Source: Microbacterium sp. Root180 (GTDB taxonomy: Bacteria; Actinomycetota; Actinomycetes; Actinomycetales; Microbacteriaceae). Taken from it: DNA of 64,000 nucleotides. The stretch covers positions 992,922 to 1,056,921 of the forward strand of contig NZ_LMHS01000003.1 in the NCBI RefSeq assembly GCF_001428485.1. The letters are read 5' to 3'. This document shows positions 8,952 to 16,790 of the stretch, one piece after another. Position 1 is the stretch's first letter. Every line of letters begins with the position of its first letter. The notes under the pieces are model-generated. The model saw only the letters and a list, made by a program, of their open reading frames with translations, made no database searches and was not told the DNA's origin. The translations under genes and the position numbers were made by a program.

Positions 8952-9869
8952 TCAGACGGGGACTTCGGCGAACGCCCGCACGGGGAAGGTCCCGAACCCC
9001 TCGACGGCCGGCGGAGCGGCTGTGAACCGGGCGCCGCGCGGCGGCAGCTCGCCCAGGTTCGTGAGGTGCTCGACGACGTGCACGCCCGCGCCGAGCAGGA
9101 GCGAGTGGGCCGGTCGCTCGCCGCCCGACTCGGTGTCGTCGATGTTGAGCGAGTCGATGCCGACCAGCGCGGCGCCGGCGTCGATGAGCCACTGCGCCCC
9201 CTCGCCGGTGAGGAACGGCGCGCCGGATCCGTACTCCGGCCGGCCGAACCAGCGATCCCACCCGGTGTGCAGCAGGACGGCCACGCCGCGCACGTCGCGA
9301 TCGGCGAGGGTCTCGGGTCGGATGCCGCGGCGCTCCGGCGTCCACGCGTCTTCGAGGTGGAACACCTCGGCGCGCAGACCGACCAGCGAGGACAGCTCGA
9401 GCCCCGCGAGGTCGGGGCCCTCGGCGTAGCGGTGGAACGGGCTGTCGAGGTAGGTGCCGGTGTTGCCGATCATGGTGAGGATGTCCATCGCGAACTCGGT
9501 TCCCGGCGCGTACTTCGCCCGCGAGTCCTCGCGCGTCAGGTGCGGCGTGATCTCCGGCGCAGGCAGGCCCGGGTAGGTCACGAGCCCGGCGCGGATCGGG
9601 TGACTGAGGTCGACCACGCGCGTCGTCGCAGCTGCGCCGGATGCGGCATCCGACACTCCGCGGCTGCCGCGGTGCGGCTCCTCGACGATGCGCAGCCCGC
9701 GCAGGTCCACCTCGTCGACGAGCGCGAGACCGAGGTGCTGCACGAGCAGCCGGCCGATCTCAGCCTCGGACAGGTCGCGGTCCGGCAGGTCGAGCCGGAA
9801 GCCCGTGCCCGAGAGCTCCCCGCCGTTGGCGAAGCGGATGTCGAAGTCGAAGTGGGCGCGGTAGGGCAT
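8952..9869 (-). CDS. Cyclase-family metal-dependent hydrolase with N-terminal extension
   Basis: 305 residues. From about residue 83 the sequence matches the cyclase/kynurenine-formamidase family (PF04199): VVDLSHPI, a TYPGLPAPEI loop, the metal site motif GNTGTYLDSPFHRY (the HxGTHxDxPxH region, with His replaced by Asn at the first position) and GIDSLNIDD. Residues 1-80 form a separate small domain (MPYRAHFDFDIRFANGGELSG) I do not recognise. Family members hydrolyse cyclic or N-formyl substrates; the substrate here is unknown. TAGGCT six bases before the ATG supports this start and a leaderless mRNA. Confidence 0.78.
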   Translation of the reverse strand: MPYRAHFDFDIRFANGGELSGTGFRLDLPDRDLSEAEIGRLLVQHLGLALVDEVDLRGLRIVEEPHRGSRGVSDAASGAAATTRVVDLSHPIRAGLVTYPGLPAPEITPHLTREDSRAKYAPGTEFAMDILTMIGNTGTYLDSPFHRYAEGPDLAGLELSSLVGLRAEVFHLEDAWTPERRGIRPETLADRDVRGVAVLLHTGWDRWFGRPEYGSGAPFLTGEGAQWLIDAGAALVGIDSLNIDDTESGGERPAHSLLLGAGVHVVEHLTNLGELPPRGARFTAAPPAVEGFGTFPVRAFAEVPV

Positions 9870-9875
9870 GACGCG

Positions 9876-9881
9876 AGCCTA
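9876..9881 (-). promoter_or_regulatory. Leaderless -10 box for the cyclase-family gene
   Basis: Reverse strand TAGGCT, six bases (CGCGTC), then ATG at 9869. Confidence 0.6.
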
Positions 9882-9959
9882 GGGATTTCCGGCCCGCAAG
9901 GAGCGAAGGAGAAGTGACGAGCGGAGGAGGATTCCTGCCGGATACGTGAAGCGCAGCGC

Positions 9960-10676
9960 TCAGGCCGGGCGCACGAAGAGGTAGCCGCGCTCGTCGTCGA
10001 ACCCGCCGATCACGAGGCCCTCCGCCAGGCGGGCGAGGATCTCGTCGCGCACGCGGAGGCGCCAGGTCGCAGCATCCGCCGGCGCCTCCCGGCGCAGGGT
10101 CTCGATGTCGTGCGGGATCGCGACCGAGGCGACCACCCGCTCGTCGGCCGGGGTGGGAACGGGAGGAGCGGCGAGCGCCCACGACACCATGACGCGGTCG
10201 GTCTCGTCGCCGCGGTTGATGCCGTCGTCCATCGGGCCGTAGTGGTTCACGAGGTACTCGGTCACGCGCGTCCCGAGGGTGCGCAGGTTGAAGTGGGCGT
10301 TGCGGGCGACGAGCGGGTCGAACGTCCACGTGATGTGTCCGACGTCCCGGGCCAGCGCCCACTCGCGCTGGTGCTGCTTGAGCACGCGCCCGAGCCCCTT
10401 GCTCTGCAGGTCGGGGAGCACCCCGGTGATGTGGCTGTGCATCGAGCGGGCCGCGGGCGCGGCGAAGAAGGCGACGGATGCTCCCACCATCCGGTCGCCG
10501 TCGTAGAGCCCGACGGCGTAGTTGCCGGCATGGGCGAGCGCCCGCAGCAGGTTCGGCGGCATGCCCCCGTTGTCGCCGCCCCAGACCTCCGCGAGGACCC
10601 GCGATGCGGCGTGAACCTCGTCGACGGTGTCCAGGGGACGGATGTCGATGCCCGGCGGGGTCGCGGAGTCGGCCAT
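9960..10676 (-). CDS. GNAT-type N-acetyltransferase
   Basis: 238 residues from ATG 10676 (MADSATPPGIDIRPLDTVDE). The acetyl-CoA region is visible as 'GASVAFFAAPAARSMHSHITGVLPDLQSKGLGRVLKQHQREWALARD', with the Q/RxxGxG/A-type pyrophosphate loop (LQSKGLGRVL). The strand LYDGDRMVGASVAF is the usual beta-4. Acceptor substrate is unknown. A weak CACACT box lies six bases upstream of the ATG. It is transcribed away from the MFS gene; palindrome B lies between. Confidence 0.75.
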   Translation of the reverse strand: MADSATPPGIDIRPLDTVDEVHAASRVLAEVWGGDNGGMPPNLLRALAHAGNYAVGLYDGDRMVGASVAFFAAPAARSMHSHITGVLPDLQSKGLGRVLKQHQREWALARDVGHITWTFDPLVARNAHFNLRTLGTRVTEYLVNHYGPMDDGINRGDETDRVMVSWALAAPPVPTPADERVVASVAIPHDIETLRREAPADAATWRLRVRDEILARLAEGLVIGGFDDERGYLFVRPA

Positions 10677-10702
10677 GGATCCAGTGTGGCACTCGCGGGC
10701 GT

Positions 10703-10772
10703 GCACAACTCCTCTCCGATCGGCCGGGCAGCCGGCATCCGGCCATCTCGGCGACTTCCGGAGGAGTTGTGC
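10703..10772. repeat. Long intergenic palindrome B
   Basis: Arms GCACAACTCCTC (10703-10714) and GAGGAGTTGTGC (10761-10772) pair perfectly over 12 bases around a 46-base loop, between the divergent GNAT and MFS genes. It shares the CACAACTCCT core and the TCGCGGGCG flank with palindrome A. Confidence 0.7.
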
Positions 10773-10800
10773 TCGCGGAGCCGCAGGCCCACGGCGCGGA

Positions 10801-10806
10801 TAGCCT
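10801..10806 (+). promoter_or_regulatory. Leaderless -10 box for the MFS transporter
   Basis: TAGCCT, six bases (TGTCCG), ATG at 10813. Confidence 0.6.
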
Positions 10807-10812
10807 TGTCCG

Positions 10813-12261
10813 ATGGGCACGCCGGAGGAGAACGCGAGAAGACGACTCACCCGGATGCCTCGCCAGGGAGCGATCATCGCGGTCCTGGCGATCGCAGGTC
10901 TCGCGTCGTCGTTCATGTTCACGCTCGTGGTGCCGATCCAGTCGAAGCTCCCGGAACTGCTGAACGCGAGCCGGGAGGACACGGCCTGGGTCGTGACCTC
11001 GACCCTGCTCGCCGCGGCCATCATCACGCCGATCTCGGGCCGCCTCGGCGACATGTACGGCAAGCGGCGGATCGTGCTCGTGCTGCTCGCGCTGCTCGTC
11101 GCGGGCTCGGTGATCGCGGCGCTCTCGCCCGGCATCGTCGGCATCATCGTCGGCCGCACCCTGCAGGGCGCCGTGGTGGGCGTGGTCCCGCTCGGGATCT
11201 CGATCCTGCGCGACGTGCTGCACGAGAACCGCGTCGACACCGCGATCGCGCTCATCAGCGCCACACTCGGCGTGGGCGGCGCCCTCGGCCTGCCGATCAG
11301 CGCGCTGATCACCGAGCGTGCCGACTGGCACTTGCTCTTCTGGGTCGCGGCAGGGCTCGGCGTCGTCGTCTTCGCACTCGTGCTGTGGATCGTGCCGGTG
11401 AGCGTGCTGCGCACGGCCGGCCGATTCGACTTCGTGGGTGCCGCGGGGCTGAGCGTGGGTCTGCTCGGCATCCTGCTCGCGGTCTCCCGCGGAAACGAAT
11501 GGGGCTGGACCGCCCCGCCCACGCTCGCGCTCGGCCTCGGCGGGATCCTGGTGCTCGTGGTGTGGGGCTGGTACGAGCTGCGTATCGCCGAGCCGCTCCT
11601 CGACCTGCGGGTGGCCGCGCGGCGCCCCGTCCTGCTCACGAACATCGCCTCGGTCGCGATGGGCTTCTCGCTGTTCGCGTCGAACGTCGTGTACCCGCAG
11701 ATGCTCGAGCTGCCCGTCGCGACCGGCGGCTTCGGGCTCTCCCTGCTGGCGGCCAGCTTCGTGGTCATGCCGGCCGGCGTCGTGATGATGGTGCTCTCCC
11801 CGTTCTCGGGACGCCTCGCCCGCACCATCGGGCCCAAGCTCCTGCTGGTGATGGGCGCGATCTCGCTCATCCTCGCGTACGGGTTCACGCTGCTCTTCTC
11901 GAGCGAGGTGTGGCAGCTCGTCGTCGCGAACTTCCTCATCGGCGCGGGCATCGGCTTCGGCTACGCGGCCATGCCGATGCTCATCATGCGCTCGGTGCCG
12001 CAGTCCGAGACGGGGGCGTCCAACGGCCTGAACGCCCTCTTCCGCTCGCTCGGCACGAGCACCGCCGCGGCTGTGATCGGTGCGGTGCTCGCGACCTACA
12101 CGATCGACGCGGGTGGGATGCCGGTGCCGTCGCCGACCGCGTTCCAGCTGTCGTTCGTGCTCGGTGGCGCCGCCGCGGTCGTGGCCCTCGTCGTGGCGCT
12201 GTTCATCCCGCGTCGGCACGCGGCCGAGGAGCGGCATCCGTCCCTCCCCGAGGGGTACTGA
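10813..12261 (+). CDS. MFS transporter (DHA2-like drug/metabolite exporter)
   Basis: 482 residues, almost entirely hydrophobic helices. Motif A between helices 2 and 3 is visible as GRLGDMYGKRRIVLV, and the next loop has GRTLQGAVVGVVPLGISILRDVL, the helix-4 motif of DHA-type proton-driven exporters. Length and 'FLIGAGIGFGYAAMPMLIMRSVP' are typical of the DHA2/EmrB group with up to 14 helices. Substrate cannot be read from sequence. A TAGCCT box six bases upstream points to leaderless initiation; the POT gene follows on the same strand with its own promoter. Confidence 0.85.
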   Translation: MGTPEENARRRLTRMPRQGAIIAVLAIAGLASSFMFTLVVPIQSKLPELLNASREDTAWVVTSTLLAAAIITPISGRLGDMYGKRRIVLVLLALLVAGSVIAALSPGIVGIIVGRTLQGAVVGVVPLGISILRDVLHENRVDTAIALISATLGVGGALGLPISALITERADWHLLFWVAAGLGVVVFALVLWIVPVSVLRTAGRFDFVGAAGLSVGLLGILLAVSRGNEWGWTAPPTLALGLGGILVLVVWGWYELRIAEPLLDLRVAARRPVLLTNIASVAMGFSLFASNVVYPQMLELPVATGGFGLSLLAASFVVMPAGVVMMVLSPFSGRLARTIGPKLLLVMGAISLILAYGFTLLFSSEVWQLVVANFLIGAGIGFGYAAMPMLIMRSVPQSETGASNGLNALFRSLGTSTAAAVIGAVLATYTIDAGGMPVPSPTAFQLSFVLGGAAAVVALVVALFIPRRHAAEERHPSLPEGY

Positions 12262-12281
12262 CGTCGGCGGACCTCGCCCGC

Positions 12282-12287
12282 TAGCCT
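12282..12287 (+). promoter_or_regulatory. -10 box for the POT transporter
   Basis: TAGCCT lies 35 bases before the ATG at 12323; the short leader carries a GGGAG ribosome site. Confidence 0.45.
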
Positions 12288-12322
12288 GACGTCATCCACG
12301 ACGGGCGGCGACGGGAGCAGCC

Positions 12323-13828
12323 ATGGATCACCGCGACGATCGCGAGGCAGAGCAGGTAGCGGCAGGCACGACCGCGCTGGATGACGGCGCCGACCACGAC
12401 ACCCGGTTCTTCGGGCAGCCGTGGGCCCTCGCGCACATCTTCGGCGTCGAGATGTGGGAGCGCTTCAGCTTCTACGGCATGCAGGTCGTGATGACCTACT
12501 ACCTCTACTTCTCGGTCAGCGAGGGTGGATTGGGTCTTCCGCAGGCGACGGCGCTCGGCATCATCGGGGCGTACGGCGGCACGGTCTACCTCTGCACCAT
12601 CCTCGGCGCGTGGCTGGCCGACCGCCTGCTCGGCTCCGAGCGGGTCCTCTTCTTCAGCGCGATCGTGATCATGGCAGGGCATGTCGCGCTGGCGGCGATC
12701 CCGGGAATCGCCGGCGTCGGTGTCGGCCTGGTTCTCGTCGCCCTGGGCTCGGGCGGCCTGAAGGCGAACGCGACCTCCGTCGTCGGCACGCTGTATTCGG
12801 CCAAGGACCCGCGACGCGACGCCGGCTTCTCGCTCTTCTACCTGGGCATCAACCTCGGCGCGTTCTTCGGGCCGATCATCACCGGCGCCGTCCGAGACGT
12901 CGCGGGCTTTCACTGGGCCTTCCTCGTCGCCGCGATCGGGATGGGCATCGGGCTCCTGCAGTACTCCTTCGGCCGCAAGTCGCTTCCGCCGCAGTCCCGG
13001 GTCATCCCCAACCCGCTGCCGAGGAAGCGCTACCCCGTGGCGATCGGCATCGGTCTCGTCGGCGCGGCGGCCATCGCCGTCCTGGTGCTGACCGGCGTCG
13101 TCACCGCGGACAACCTGTCGGCGTCCGTCGCGATCGTGACCTTGGCCGCGGCGATCGCCTACTTCGCGCTGATCCTGACCAGCAGGCTCACCACGCCGGA
13201 CGAACGCTCGCGCGTCTTCGGGTTCATCCCGCTCTTCATCACGTCGACCGCGTTCTGGTCGCTCTACCAGCAGCAGTTCACCGTCGTTCCGGTGTACTCC
13301 GAGAGCAAGCTCGACCGCACGATCCTGGGGTGGACCATGCCCCCGGAGTGGGTGCAGTCGATCAATCCGGTGTTCATCATCGTCCTGTCGGGAGTGTTCG
13401 CGGCCATCTGGACCAAGCTCGGAGACCGCCAGCCCTCGACGCCGGTGAAGTTCGGCGTAGGCACGATCCTCATGGGATGCGCCTTCCTCCTGTTCCTGCC
13501 GTTCGCCGGCGGCGGCGAGAACTCCACGCCGCTGTTGGCGATGGTCGGCATCCTGCTCGTGTTCACCGTCGCGGAGCTGCTCGTGTCCCCCATCGGGCTC
13601 TCGGTGACGACGAAGCTGGCGCCGGAGAAGTTCCACACGCAGATGGTGGCGCTGTTCTTCCTGTCGGTCGCCCTCGGCACGTCGGTGTCGGGCATCGTCG
13701 CGGGCTACTACGACCCGGAGAACGAGGTGCCGTACTTCACCATCCTCGGAGGTCTTGCGATCGTGGTCGGTGCCGGCCTCCTGCTGGCGACGAAGCCGGT
13801 GCTGCGCCTGATGCGGGGTGTGCGATAG
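12323..13828 (+). CDS. Proton-dependent oligopeptide transporter (POT/PTR family)
   Basis: 501 residues. The POT signature ExxERFxYYG is present as EMWERFSFYGMQ in the first helix, followed by LGAWLADRLLGSERVLFF (motif A equivalent) and FYLGINLGAFFGPI, the helix-5 PTR motif. These proteins import di- and tripeptides with protons. About 14 hydrophobic segments fit the bacterial family. The first 30 residues are acidic and cytoplasmic. It converges with the small orphan gene ending at 13871. Confidence 0.9.
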   Translation: MDHRDDREAEQVAAGTTALDDGADHDTRFFGQPWALAHIFGVEMWERFSFYGMQVVMTYYLYFSVSEGGLGLPQATALGIIGAYGGTVYLCTILGAWLADRLLGSERVLFFSAIVIMAGHVALAAIPGIAGVGVGLVLVALGSGGLKANATSVVGTLYSAKDPRRDAGFSLFYLGINLGAFFGPIITGAVRDVAGFHWAFLVAAIGMGIGLLQYSFGRKSLPPQSRVIPNPLPRKRYPVAIGIGLVGAAAIAVLVLTGVVTADNLSASVAIVTLAAAIAYFALILTSRLTTPDERSRVFGFIPLFITSTAFWSLYQQQFTVVPVYSESKLDRTILGWTMPPEWVQSINPVFIIVLSGVFAAIWTKLGDRQPSTPVKFGVGTILMGCAFLLFLPFAGGGENSTPLLAMVGILLVFTVAELLVSPIGLSVTTKLAPEKFHTQMVALFFLSVALGTSVSGIVAGYYDPENEVPYFTILGGLAIVVGAGLLLATKPVLRLMRGVR

Positions 13829-13870
13829 CGGTCGGCCCCGCCGCACAGGGCGCACAGCGGAAGACGGCGC

Positions 13871-14143
13871 TCAGCGTCGTCGGTTCTGCCGCGCGTCGAG
13901 TGCGGCGCGGTAGTAGGTGTCTGCAGCTCCGACGACCTCGTCGAGGCCGTCGAGTTCCCAGTCGCGACCCTCGGGAGCACCTCCGAGAGTCAGATCGAGT
14001 TCCACGGCATCGTGGACGGCGTTCGCTATCCCACTCAGGAGGAATGCCCGCCGATCGAAAGGAATGGAGGTTGAGACCTCTCGGGCCTCGCGAATAAGAC
14101 GTGAGACTCTCGCGTTCGGGGACTCTTCGCTCGTCATCGACAA
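13871..14143 (-). CDS. Hypothetical protein downstream of the HslV-like gene
   Basis: 90 residues, probably helical and acidic, with no recognised domain ('SRLIREAREVSTSIPFDRRA'; C-terminal 'YYRAALDARQNRRR'). AAAGG eight bases before a TTG at 14143 favours that codon as start; the ATG at 14137 would remove two residues. It follows the HslV-like gene on the same strand after a 23-base gap, so the two probably form an operon, and it may be a partner or adaptor of that protein (inference from position only). Confidence 0.6.
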   Translation of the reverse strand: MSMTSEESPNARVSRLIREAREVSTSIPFDRRAFLLSGIANAVHDAVELDLTLGGAPEGRDWELDGLDEVVGAADTYYRAALDARQNRRR

Positions 14144-14166
14144 GATGTTGGCCTTTCGGTTGTTCG

Positions 14167-14997
14167 CTACAGCTGGCGAAAGAGGCCGGTGATCGGGTCC
14201 TCGCGTGGAACGACCAGCACCTGGCCGAAGGTTTCTTCGGCCTCGGTCACAAACGCGCCGAGGGTCGCACTACGGATCTCCTCGCGGATGTGGGGTTCAC
14301 CGTCCTTGAACAAGTGACCGCTGCCCGCGTTTTCGACCCAGAACCCGACCGCTCCCGGGGTGGGCTCGTCGCCCGGCAGAGTGTGCAGGAACACCGGGCG
14401 CTCGACAGGTTCGCCTGAGTAGATCGCGTTGAAGTTGACCGAAGGGGTCGCGTCGTACCGAAACCCCCGCGGGCCTACCGACGACAGCATCACGAGCATG
14501 CCGCCGATGGTGCTTGGTCGTCGGAACTGAATGAGGTGCTGCATGGTCGACATCAAACGCGATCGGGCGCTGTCGTCGGGGAAGTCGCCGTAGCGCGCTC
14601 GCACGAGTTCGAACACCGTCGTTCCGTTGAGATCCTCGTCATCGCCGGCGATGACGAGGCCCTCGGACGTCACCTCGGCCCATTCACCGTCCTCGACCCT
14701 CCACAGCTGCGCGCCGTTTCCCGCAACGATGAAGGTCGCGCCACCCACCTGGGCAAGACCGTCGAGCACCGCGTTCCGCTCAAGACCACGCAGGTTTCCG
14801 ACCCTCTCTGCAAGGGTGGATGGTCCGGCCCCGGCATATCCGACGGCCAGTCCCTCGGAAAGGCGGATCACCTTGAGCACGGGGTCGGAATAGATCTTGC
14901 GCGAGCGCGTCTCGTCTGCAGCCCAGGTGATCTTCGAGTCGCCGGCGAGGTGCACGGTCCCGGCGCGGGCGTCGATTGCTCCAACGATGAGTGTCAT
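14167..14997 (-). CDS. HslV/proteasome-like Ntn-hydrolase-fold protein (candidate)
   Basis: 276 residues from ATG 14997, preceded by GTGGAGG. The N-terminus MTLIVGAIDARAGTVHLAGD parallels HslV (MTTIV... and ...VIAGD): removing Met exposes Thr1, an Asp sits in the same strand (mature position 19; 17 in HslV), and a Lys falls at mature position 33, as in the HslV/proteasome catalytic set. GLAVGYAGAGPSTLAERV and FIVAGNGAQLWRVEDG resemble the following beta-strands. Against this, it is about 100 residues longer than HslV, no HslU or other AAA+ gene is adjacent, and the GSGG loop is not visible. The long frame 5' of 14997 is antisense to purU and not coding. Confidence 0.6.
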   Translation of the reverse strand: MTLIVGAIDARAGTVHLAGDSKITWAADETRSRKIYSDPVLKVIRLSEGLAVGYAGAGPSTLAERVGNLRGLERNAVLDGLAQVGGATFIVAGNGAQLWRVEDGEWAEVTSEGLVIAGDDEDLNGTTVFELVRARYGDFPDDSARSRLMSTMQHLIQFRRPSTIGGMLVMLSSVGPRGFRYDATPSVNFNAIYSGEPVERPVFLHTLPGDEPTPGAVGFWVENAGSGHLFKDGEPHIREEIRSATLGAFVTEAEETFGQVLVVPREDPITGLFRQL

Positions 14998-15062
14998 ATC
15001 ACCGAGACCTCCACTTCGATGCCGGCTGCCAGGGGCGAGAGCGACCGCGTCAGCGGTCCCAT

Positions 15063-15090
15063 CTCTTATGACCCCCGTGCACACGGACAA
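15063..15090 (-). promoter_or_regulatory. Possible promoter of the HslV-like operon
   Basis: Reverse strand -35 TTGTCC (15085-15090), 16-base spacer, -10 TAAGAG (15063-15068), about 65 bases before the start at 14997. Confidence 0.4.
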
Positions 15091-15177
15091 TGACGCGACG
15101 GCGGCACATCGTCGCGAGGTACATCGATGATGCGGGTGCGACAGCGGGCTCGCCGCCCGACAAGGCAGAATCGACGC

Positions 15178-16056
15178 ATGGCCGCTACCCCGCACCTCCC
15201 CGCCGACCACGCCTGCCTGATCGTCCACGGCAGCGACCGGCCAGGGATCGTGGCGGCGGTCTCGGCGCTGATCACGCGCAACAACGGAAACATCGTCGCG
15301 TTCGACCAGTACTCCGACGACCCGATCGGCGGGGCGTATTTCCAGCGCGTGGTCTTCCACTGCGCCGACCTGTCCGCGGCACTCCCCGGCATCGAGGCCG
15401 ACCTCGCCCGCACGCTGGGCGACGGGTTCGATCTGCAGTGGTCGATCACCGACCAGTCCATCCCGAAGCGGATGGCGATCCTCGCGTCGAAGCAGGACCA
15501 CTGCCTGCTCGACCTGCTGTGGCGCCACCGCCGCGGCGACCTGCCGGTCACGATCCCGATGGTGATCTCGAACCACACCACGGCGGCGGAGGACGTGCGC
15601 TCGTTCGGCGTCCCGTTCTTCCATGTGCCGTCGGTCGCGGGGCCCGACAAGTCCGCCTCCGAGGCGGAGATCGTGAAGCTCCTGGCCGGCAACGTCGACT
15701 TCATCGTGCTCGCCCGCTACATGCAGATCCTCTCTGCGAGCTTCCTCGAGCAGGTGGGCGTGCCGGTCATCAACATCCACCACTCATTCCTGCCCGCCTT
15801 CATCGGCGCCGAGCCGTACAAGAAGGCGAAGGAGCGCGGCGTCAAGCTCATCGGCGCGACCTCGCACTACGTCACGGACGACCTCGACGAGGGGCCGATC
15901 ATCGAGCAGGACACCGTGCGCGTCACCCACGGCGACAGCGTCGAGGAGCTCGTCCGCCGCGGCTCGGATGTCGAGCGCCAGGTCCTCTCCCGTGCGGTGC
16001 TGTGGCATGCGCAGGACCGTGTCATCCGCCACGGCAACCACACGATCGTCTTTTAG
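15178..16056 (+). CDS. purU: Formyltetrahydrofolate deformylase
   Basis: 292 residues. An N-terminal ACT domain (residues about 10-90; CLIVHGSDRPGIVAAVSALI) precedes the formyltransferase-fold domain with MVISNH, the VLARYMQILS strand, the catalytic INIHHSFLPAFIGAEPYKKA (Asn-His) and GATSHYVTDDLDEGPIIEQD, diagnostic of PurU. It hydrolyses 10-formyl-THF to formate and THF, balancing one-carbon pools. CAGAAT six bases before the ATG may be a leaderless -10. It is an island of ordinary composition among small orphan genes. Confidence 0.94.
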   Translation: MAATPHLPADHACLIVHGSDRPGIVAAVSALITRNNGNIVAFDQYSDDPIGGAYFQRVVFHCADLSAALPGIEADLARTLGDGFDLQWSITDQSIPKRMAILASKQDHCLLDLLWRHRRGDLPVTIPMVISNHTTAAEDVRSFGVPFFHVPSVAGPDKSASEAEIVKLLAGNVDFIVLARYMQILSASFLEQVGVPVINIHHSFLPAFIGAEPYKKAKERGVKLIGATSHYVTDDLDEGPIIEQDTVRVTHGDSVEELVRRGSDVERQVLSRAVLWHAQDRVIRHGNHTIVF

Positions 16057-16078
16057 CGCGACGCAGCGTCGCGGCGAG

Positions 16079-16384
16079 TCAGACCGCGCGAAACGAAATG
16101 TCGCCTGTCGGAGGCTGCGGTGGTCGCCATCCGTAAAGCGGAATCAGCGCTCTTTCCTCCTCCTCGCCGCTGAAGATCGCGCCCGTGTCCACTTCGGCGA
16201 GCACTTCTCTTCGCCCGTCGTCGTGAGTCGAGCGCGCCCAATCGATCACTTCGAGAACGTCTCGAGCACCCTCGACACGGTATGCGTTGAGGTTCTCGGC
16301 GTACTCAGGCTGCGGCGTCGTCCAAACGTGCACGCGAAACGCCGGCATCTGCTGCACAAAGTCGGTTACTTCCGTCGCCGTCAT
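16079..16384 (-). CDS. Hypothetical protein (101 aa)
   Basis: An excellent ribosome site, GGGAGGTG, lies six bases before the ATG at 16384. The product starts MTATEVTDFVQQMPAFRVHV; two acidic/aromatic segments (AEVDTGAIFSGEEEERALIPLYGWRPP) suggest a small soluble alpha/beta protein. No family recognised. It converges on purU and is separated by a short divergent gap from the next membrane gene. Base composition appears less GC-rich than the surrounding genes, consistent with an accessory origin. Confidence 0.65.
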   Translation of the reverse strand: MTATEVTDFVQQMPAFRVHVWTTPQPEYAENLNAYRVEGARDVLEVIDWARSTHDDGRREVLAEVDTGAIFSGEEEERALIPLYGWRPPQPPTGDISFRAV

Positions 16385-16514
16385 GATTCACCTCCCGGTC
16401 ATGTCATCTCAGAAACGCCTCGGCGCACGAGAGGCATGGCTGAAAGGTAGACGATGAGATCCAAGAACCGCTCAACCAGGTGACGCCGACAAGCCCCAGG
16501 GAAAGGTGTTTGCA

Positions 16515-16751
16515 ATGAGCAAGCTAACGGGAGTACTCATCAGCACGGCCATCCTTGCGGCCGGGTTGACCATTCTGGGTACGGCCGCGATCCTCACCTT
16601 TGAAGCCGGGATGATCGCGGATGCAACAGGCGGAGTCGGCTCGTCGACACCCACCCGGACTGCCATGTGGATCACTGGGCCGGTCATGATTCTCGTCGGC
16701 GCCGTGTGGCTGCCGATCGCAATCGGGAAGCGGTCGACAGCCCCCGTGTGA
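16515..16751 (+). CDS. Small two-helix membrane protein
   Basis: 78 residues from the ATG at 16515, with AAAGGTG as ribosome site; an in-frame GTG at 16506 falls inside that site and is less likely. Two hydrophobic stretches (VLISTAILAAGLTILGTAAI and AMWITGPVMILVGAVWLPIA) flank a short polar loop. No recognised family. It lies next to the 101-residue orphan, divergently transcribed. Confidence 0.6.
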   Translation: MSKLTGVLISTAILAAGLTILGTAAILTFEAGMIADATGGVGSSTPTRTAMWITGPVMILVGAVWLPIAIGKRSTAPV

Positions 16752-16790
16752 TCATCCGACTCGCCGCTGCGGCAGATTCCATGGACCGCT

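Noticed and set aside
14998-15783. N-terminal extension of the HslV-like frame (a 538-residue product)
   Set aside because: The extra part is antisense to purU and low-complexity; a ribosome site and the HslV-like N-terminus fix the start at 14997.
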